Below are positions 59,509-64,000 of a stretch of DNA of 64,000 bases, in pieces; the stretch's first letter is position 1; each line of letters begins with the position of its first letter. Both the position numbers and the translations under genes were made by a program. Source of the stretch: Rhodovulum visakhapatnamense (GTDB lineage Bacteria > Pseudomonadota > Alphaproteobacteria > Rhodobacterales > Rhodobacteraceae); the NCBI RefSeq assembly GCF_004365965.1, contig NZ_SOEB01000007.1, positions 124,001 to 188,000 of the forward strand, given 5' to 3'. The notes below the pieces were generated by a model, which saw only the letters and a list, made by a program, of their open reading frames with translations, ran no database searches and was not told where the DNA came from.

Positions 59509-59871
59509 CTACATGAAGCCCAGTTCCAGCCGCGCCTCGTCGGACATCATGTCCATGCCCCAGGGCGGGTCCCAGGTGATGTCGACCTCGACCCGGTTCA
59601 CGCCCGGCAGCGGCTCGACCGCCTCCTGCAGCCAGCCGGGCATGTCGCCCGCCACCGGACAGCCGGGCGCGGTCAGCGTCATGGTGATGCGCACCACGTT
59701 CTCGGGGTCGATGGTGATGGTGTAGATCAGGCCCAGATCGTAGATATTGACCGGGATCTCGGGATCGTAGACGGTACGGCAGGCTTCGACGACCTGTTCG
59801 TACAGCGGATGGTCGGTGGTCGAGGGCTCGATGAGCGGCGTGCCTTCAAGCTTTCCCTGCGGCTCGGTCAT
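59509..59871 (-). CDS. sufT: SUF system Fe-S assembly protein SufT (DUF59/MIP18)
   Basis: A 120-residue protein of the MIP18/DUF59 family involved in Fe-S maturation under high demand. VYDPEIPVNIYDLGLIYTI, the cysteine in MTLTAPGCPVAGDMPGW and the VEVDITWDPPWGMDMMSDEARLELGFM ending are typical of SufT. CAGGAG precedes ATG 59871. The A-type carrier gene follows after 95 nt on the same strand. Confidence 0.92.
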   Translation of the reverse strand: MTEPQGKLEGTPLIEPSTTDHPLYEQVVEACRTVYDPEIPVNIYDLGLIYTITIDPENVVRITMTLTAPGCPVAGDMPGWLQEAVEPLPGVNRVEVDITWDPPWGMDMMSDEARLELGFM

Positions 59872-59964
59872 GACGGCTCCTGTAATTCCTACCAATTATA
59901 TAAGGAATGGAAAAACCGCCGTCCAGAGGCGGAATGGGGGCGGGGCCTGCGGCGGAGGGATGCG

Positions 59965-60297
59965 ATGTCGTGGATGTCGAGACTGGTCGAGCGGCGGATC
60001 CTGCAGGCGCAGGCCCGCTGCCAGTTGCAGGGGCTGGCGGGCGAGGGCGCACCGCTGCCCGACCGGCCGGGCGATGCCTTCGTCGGCGCAGCCGAGGCGG
60101 CAGGCTTCCGGATCATGGCCGAGGCGGGCGCTCTGCCGGAAGAAATCTCGCTGAAAAAGCAGGTTCTTGCCTGCAGGACCCGGTTGACGGCGCTGACCGA
60201 TCCGGCAGAGCGGAAGGCCGCGATGGCCGAACTGGCCGATCTGCAGATGCGCCAGGCCATCGCCGAAGAGGCGCGGCGCCGGTTTCTGTCTTTCTGA
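59965..60297 (+). CDS. DUF1992 (DnaJ-like) family protein
   Basis: A 110-residue helical protein. MSWMSRLVERRILQAQARCQLQGLAGEGAPLPDRPGDAF matches the DUF1992 start ('KLAERKIREAMEEGEFDNLPGKGKPL'-type), followed by FRIMAEAGALPEEISLKKQV. The family is named DnaJ-like but lacks an HPD motif. GGAGGG lies 5 nt before ATG 59965. Divergent from sufT, convergent with the helicase gene. Function unknown. Confidence 0.82.
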   Translation: MSWMSRLVERRILQAQARCQLQGLAGEGAPLPDRPGDAFVGAAEAAGFRIMAEAGALPEEISLKKQVLACRTRLTALTDPAERKAAMAELADLQMRQAIAEEARRRFLSF

Positions 60298-60307
60298 GCG
60301 GGTCGGG

Positions 60308-62359
60308 TCAGGCCCACATGTCGCGCATGCGGCGGCGCAGGTCGAGCCGGGGCGCTTCGGTCCCGTCTGCCGGTTCGTCGGGGCCGGGCGGGTCCTGCCA
60401 GTAGACCTGCTCGAACTGGCTCAGGATCGAGTCGGGGATGAAGCGGGTCCGCCGGGCATAAAGGTGGCGGTCGCCGAACCGGGCCTGCTGGGTGACATGG
60501 AATTTCAGCGGCACTCCCAGGGCGAGGCTGTCTTTCGCGCGGGTCATCGCCACGTATAGAAGCCGCCGTTCCTCCTCGATCTCGGCCTCCGATCCGGTGC
60601 CCAGATCGGACGGGATGCAGCCGTCGACCGCATTCAGCACGAAGACCGACCGCCATTCCTGGCCCTTGGCGGAATGGATCGTCGACAGGATCAGATAGTC
60701 GTCGTCGCGCAGCGGCACGCCCGCCTCGGCGCTGGTGGCCTCGGGCGGATCGAGGGTCAGGTCGGTCAGGAACCGGGCGCAGTCGGGATAGCCCGCCGCG
60801 ATCCGTTCAAGCTGTTCCAGATCGGCGCGGCGGCTGTCGGCATCCTCGTAAAGCCGGTCCAGATGCGGGGCATACCAGGCGCGGGCGGCGCCGATCAGGT
60901 CCGGCCATCCGGCGGGCGCGGTCATCAGCTCGACCAGCGCGGGCCAGTCGGCGGCGGCCCGGGGCGGAGGGGCCAGACGGCGCAGCGCCTCGGCCGGGGC
61001 AGGCGCCGCCTCCAGCGCGTCAAGCACCCGCGCGGCGGTGCCGGGGCCGATCCCGGGCACAAGCTGCAACATCCGAAAGCCCGAGACCCGGTCGCGCGGG
61101 TTCTGCCGAAGCCGCAGCACCGAGAGCAGGTCCTTGACATGGGCGGCCGACAGGAACTTGAGCCCGCCGAACTTGACGAAGGGCAGATGGCGGCGGGTCA
61201 ACTCGATCTCCAGCTCGGCCGAATGGCTCGAGGTGCGGAACAGCACCGCCTGATCCTTCAGCCTCAGCCCGGCCTCGCGCGCGGCCAGGATGCGCCCGGC
61301 GACATGGCGGGCCTGGTCGCGGCCGTCGCGAAGGGTGACCAGCTGCGGCTTGCTGCCGCCCGCGCGGTCGGTCCAGAGATCCTTGGCGAAGCGTTCGCGC
61401 GCCTGCCCGATCACCGCATTGGCGGCGGCAAGGATCGGCCCGGTCGAGCGGTAGTTGCGGTCGAGCGCGATCACCGTGGCGGGCGGTTCGAAGGCCTTGG
61501 GGAAGTCGAGGATGTTGCGCACCGTCGCGGCGCGGAAACCGTAGATCGCCTGGGCGTCGTCGCCGACCACGGTCAGCCCGCGCCCGTCGGGTTTCAGCGC
61601 CATCAGGATCCGCGCCTGCAGCCGGTTGGTGTCCTGATATTCGTCGATCAGGACATGGTCCCATTGCCCCCCGGCCCAGCGCGCGAAACTCTCGTCTTCC
61701 ATCGCCTGCGCCCAGGCCAGCAGCAGGTCGTCGTAATCCAGCACATTCTGCGCCTGCTTGGCCGCGACATAGGCGCCGAAAAGCCGTTTCAGGTCGTTCT
61801 CCCAGGGCAGACACCAGGCAAAGCGGTCGGCCAGCACCTCGGGCAGCGGGCTTCCCGCATTCACGCAGCGCGAATAGATCGCAAGGCAGCTGCCCTTGGC
61901 CGGAAAGCGTTTTTCGGTCGAGGAGAGGCCCAGACCGTGCCGGGCGAGGTTCATCAGATCGGCGCTGTCCTCGCGGTCGTGAATCACGAAATCGGGGTCG
62001 AGCCCCAGTCGGCCCGCATTCTCGCGCAAGAGCCGGGCGCCGATGGCATGGAATGTCCCCGACCAGCATAGCGCCCCCGCAGGCCAGGCGCGGTCCGACC
62101 CGGCCAGCAGCCGCTCGACCCGGCGGGTCAGCTCCTGCGCGGCCATGCGCGAAAAGCTCATCAGCAGGATCCGGCCCGGATCTGCGCCCCCGGCCAACAG
62201 ATGAGCCACCCGGTGCGCCAGGGTGCGCGTCTTGCCAGACCCCGCCCCGGCGATGACCAGAAGCGGTCCCGCGCCCTCGGGCCCGTGACTCGCAGCCGCG
62301 CGCTGCCGGTCGTTCAGACCGGCGAGATGCCCGCCGTGATCCAGCATGCCCCTGCCCAT
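60308..62359 (-). CDS. UvrD/Rep/PcrA-family DNA helicase
   Basis: A 683-residue superfamily 1A helicase. Motif I VIAGAGSGKTRTLAHR, Ia SFSRMAAQELTRRV, II HVLIDEYQDTNRLQ, III VVGDDAQAIYGFRAA, IV VIALDRNYRST, V LSTIHSAKGQEWRSVFVL and VI LYVAMTRAKDSLAL are all present. It is shorter than UvrD/PcrA (about 720-770) and ends RRRMRDMWA without the extended PcrA tail, so it may be an accessory helicase rather than the repair UvrD. Starts possible at 62359 or 62347. Confidence 0.9.
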   Translation of the reverse strand: MGRGMLDHGGHLAGLNDRQRAAASHGPEGAGPLLVIAGAGSGKTRTLAHRVAHLLAGGADPGRILLMSFSRMAAQELTRRVERLLAGSDRAWPAGALCWSGTFHAIGARLLRENAGRLGLDPDFVIHDREDSADLMNLARHGLGLSSTEKRFPAKGSCLAIYSRCVNAGSPLPEVLADRFAWCLPWENDLKRLFGAYVAAKQAQNVLDYDDLLLAWAQAMEDESFARWAGGQWDHVLIDEYQDTNRLQARILMALKPDGRGLTVVGDDAQAIYGFRAATVRNILDFPKAFEPPATVIALDRNYRSTGPILAAANAVIGQARERFAKDLWTDRAGGSKPQLVTLRDGRDQARHVAGRILAAREAGLRLKDQAVLFRTSSHSAELEIELTRRHLPFVKFGGLKFLSAAHVKDLLSVLRLRQNPRDRVSGFRMLQLVPGIGPGTAARVLDALEAAPAPAEALRRLAPPPRAAADWPALVELMTAPAGWPDLIGAARAWYAPHLDRLYEDADSRRADLEQLERIAAGYPDCARFLTDLTLDPPEATSAEAGVPLRDDDYLILSTIHSAKGQEWRSVFVLNAVDGCIPSDLGTGSEAEIEEERRLLYVAMTRAKDSLALGVPLKFHVTQQARFGDRHLYARRTRFIPDSILSQFEQVYWQDPPGPDEPADGTEAPRLDLRRRMRDMWA

Positions 62360-62702
62360 CGTCTCTTGCCGGACGAGTCTAGCGCGATTGGAACAATCAT
62401 GGAACACCGAAAGACGCCGCAGTCCCGTCCAGGCCGGGGAGCCTCTTGAAACCGCCCGAAGTGAGGGCAAGATTCGCTTTTTCGTTTACCAAGCGTCAAT
62501 TCTGGTCGGCGAAACAGGACGGGATCGGCTTGTGCCTGGATTTGGGGCCGGTCCGGGGACGGGCGCTGAACGATCGGATTAGCGGCCGTTCCGGTGCGGC
62601 CGCGGTGGTTGCGTTTCGGCATGGGGCGGGACGGGCGCCACGACAGATATTCGGGCCGGTGCGGGCAGGGCCGCGGTGCCGGCCCCTTCGGGAGACGGCA
62701 CG
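62360..62702. other. 343-nt divergent intergenic region
   Basis: Holds the promoters of the helicase gene (minus) and the chemoreceptor gene (plus). An AT-richer patch at 62465-62500 may contain the promoters. CGGGAGACGG before 62703 is the chemoreceptor ribosome site. No ORF, clear palindrome or RNA structure seen. Confidence 0.5.
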
Positions 62703-64000
62703 ATGCGCCTCAGCAAGCTATCCTTGAAAGTCGTCCTGACGCTGGGTACGGGCTTGCTCGTTCTTGTGCTGTGCATCGTCCAGGGGGTGGTGCTTCAGCG
62801 CCAGACCGCCGTGGCGATGCGCGAGGCAGCGCAACAGCGCCAGACCACGTCGCTGCGTATCCTGATCGACCAGTTCGACGACCATTTCGGCGGCATCGGG
62901 TTCGAAACCGCGCCCGACGGCACGGTCAGCCGGGTGACCTGGGACCGCTTGCCCGAAGTGACGGATAACGCGCTGATCGACCATGTGGGCGGATTGTCGG
63001 GCGAAACCGCGACCCTTTTCGCCTGGGATGCGGCCAGCGACGACTTCGTGCGGGTGTCGACCAACATCCAGAAGCCCGACGGAACGCGCGCTGTGGGCAC
63101 GCCGCTCGGTCAGGACAATCCGGTCAGGGCGGCAGTGATGCAGGGCCAGACCTACAGCGGAGAGGCGATCATCCTCGGTCGGCCGTTCCTGACTGTCTAT
63201 CAGCCGATCATGGGGTCCGATGGCCAGCCGGTCGGGATTTTCTATGTCGGCATCGACCGCAGCCGGATCGACCATGCGATTGCCGTGCAGCGTCAGACCG
63301 GGCTGGCCGTGACCGCGGTGCTGATCACGGTCGCCATGGCGGTGCTGCTGCTGATGCTGCGAATGCTGCTGCGGCCGCTCGGCGATCTTGGCGACGCGTT
63401 CGAACGGATGGCGGGCGGCGATCTCGAGACCGAGGTGCCGCATGCGCATCGGCATGACGAGATCGGCGCGATCGCCGACCGGGCCGATGCCTTCCGCATC
63501 AAGCTGAAGGCGGCGCACCTGCTCGACGAGGAAGCGCGCCAGCGCCAGAAGGAAGAGGCGCATGTGGTCCAGACCCTGCGCGCCGGGCTGGAGCGGATGG
63601 CCTCGGGCGATCTGTCCCACTCGCTGGAAGAGCCGTTCCCGCACAATTACGAAGGGCTGCGGACGGATTTCAACGCCACCATCGATACGCTGAACGACCT
63701 GATCGGTATCGTTGCCGAAAACGCGGCCGAGATCCGGACCCGCACCGACGAGATCAGCACCGCCGCGGACGAGCTTTCGCACCGGACCGAGAATCAGGCC
63801 GCGACCCTCGAAGAGACCGCCGCGGCGCTGGACCAGATGACCTCGAGTGTGCGGACCGCAGCCGAAGGCGCGGCGGAGGTCGCCGAGGTGGTCAAGCGGG
63901 CGCGCAACCATGCCGAGGAAAGCGGCGTGGTGGTGAAGGACGCGGTCGGGGCCATGTCGCGCATCAAAAGATCTTCGGATGGAATCGGCCAGATCATCGG
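62703..64000 (+). CDS. Methyl-accepting chemotaxis protein with Cache-type sensor (partial)
   Basis: At least 432 residues, running off the window. N-terminal helix LSLKVVLTLGTGLLVLVLCIVQGVVL, a periplasmic Cache_3-Cache_2-like sensor (about 40-190; GGLSGETATLFAWDAASDDF, TNIQKPDGTRAVGTPL, YQPIMGSDGQPVGIFYVGID), a second helix near 198-220, a HAMP region (LLRPLGDLGDAFERMAGGDL) and the start of the methylation/signalling coiled coil (DELSHRTENQAATLEETAAA). The Cache type commonly detects small carboxylates or amino acids. The signalling tip lies beyond position 64000. Confidence 0.93.
   Translation, partial: MRLSKLSLKVVLTLGTGLLVLVLCIVQGVVLQRQTAVAMREAAQQRQTTSLRILIDQFDDHFGGIGFETAPDGTVSRVTWDRLPEVTDNALIDHVGGLSGETATLFAWDAASDDFVRVSTNIQKPDGTRAVGTPLGQDNPVRAAVMQGQTYSGEAIILGRPFLTVYQPIMGSDGQPVGIFYVGIDRSRIDHAIAVQRQTGLAVTAVLITVAMAVLLLMLRMLLRPLGDLGDAFERMAGGDLETEVPHAHRHDEIGAIADRADAFRIKLKAAHLLDEEARQRQKEEAHVVQTLRAGLERMASGDLSHSLEEPFPHNYEGLRTDFNATIDTLNDLIGIVAENAAEIRTRTDEISTAADELSHRTENQAATLEETAAALDQMTSSVRTAAEGAAEVAEVVKRARNHAEESGVVVKDAVGAMSRIKRSSDGIGQII

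Overview
The window is a high-GC alphaproteobacterial chromosome segment, most likely from the Rhodobacteraceae (Rhodobacter/Rhodovulum group). Evidence: a CckA hybrid kinase, the iscR-iscS-sufB-sufC-sufD-sufS layout with an IscR that lacks the usual cysteines, a GAAC-N7-GAAC type LexA box at recA, an ATTC-N8-GAAT (SqrR/BigR-type) operator, a VPLPA-CTERM secreted protein, a DUF1127 protein and a CCUCC-loop small RNA. The species cannot be fixed from the sequence alone. No tRNA, rRNA or CRISPR array was seen.

Layout. 0-1.4 kb: thiE (cut by the window edge) and thiM behind a TPP riboswitch. 1.6-9.6 kb: RsmB-like RNA methyltransferase, cckA, SOS-regulated recA, alaS, a DUF1330 protein. 9.7-15.8 kb: typA, a VPLPA-CTERM protein, an SMR pump, a YitT-like protein, icd, an alpha/beta hydrolase. 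15.9-24.2 kb: a ten-gene Fe-S assembly (SUF) operon with four uncharacterised genes interleaved; sufT and an A-type carrier gene lie 35 kb away (59.0-59.9 kb). 24.4-25.8 kb: a tryptophanase-like lyase. 25.9-31.2 kb: a five-gene Nik-type ABC importer divergent from a NikR-like repressor across a perfect NikR operator. 31.2-35.7 kb: a small unknown gene under a cobalamin riboswitch, then B12-dependent metH. 35.7-44.4 kb: pqiA-like, mlaFE, alr, dnaB, pyrE, pyrC, DUF1127, an unnamed hydrolase-like protein, lysE-type exporter.

44.56-47.23 kb is a gutted Mu-like transposable prophage with recognisable ends (two transposase-type sites per end, a possible 5-bp target duplication), a repressor gene with its operator, and fragments of transposase A and of B, part of them inverted. 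47.3-54.4 kb: gcdH, then a molybdo-hydroxylase maturation group (MoxR ATPase, CoxE-like VWA protein, XdhC, molybdopterin-binding protein) interrupted by an FNR-type promoter driving a predicted small RNA and by a two-gene YeeE/PmpAB-type sulfur transporter with a SqrR/BigR-type operator. 55-64 kb: a globin-coupled chemoreceptor, infC with a probable AUA start, a membrane-anchored acidic low-complexity protein, tpiA, the two displaced SUF genes, a DUF1992 protein, a UvrD-family helicase and the first two thirds of a Cache-type chemoreceptor.

Most promising points: (1) a NikR-like repressor that keeps the DNA-reading residues and faces a textbook operator but has lost all four high-affinity nickel ligands; (2) an FNR class II promoter placed exactly for a ~160-nt RNA with two exposed CCUCCCU loops; (3) a one-gene cobalamin-riboswitch unit of unknown function; (4) the Mu-like remnant, whose ends and internal inversion can be read in detail.
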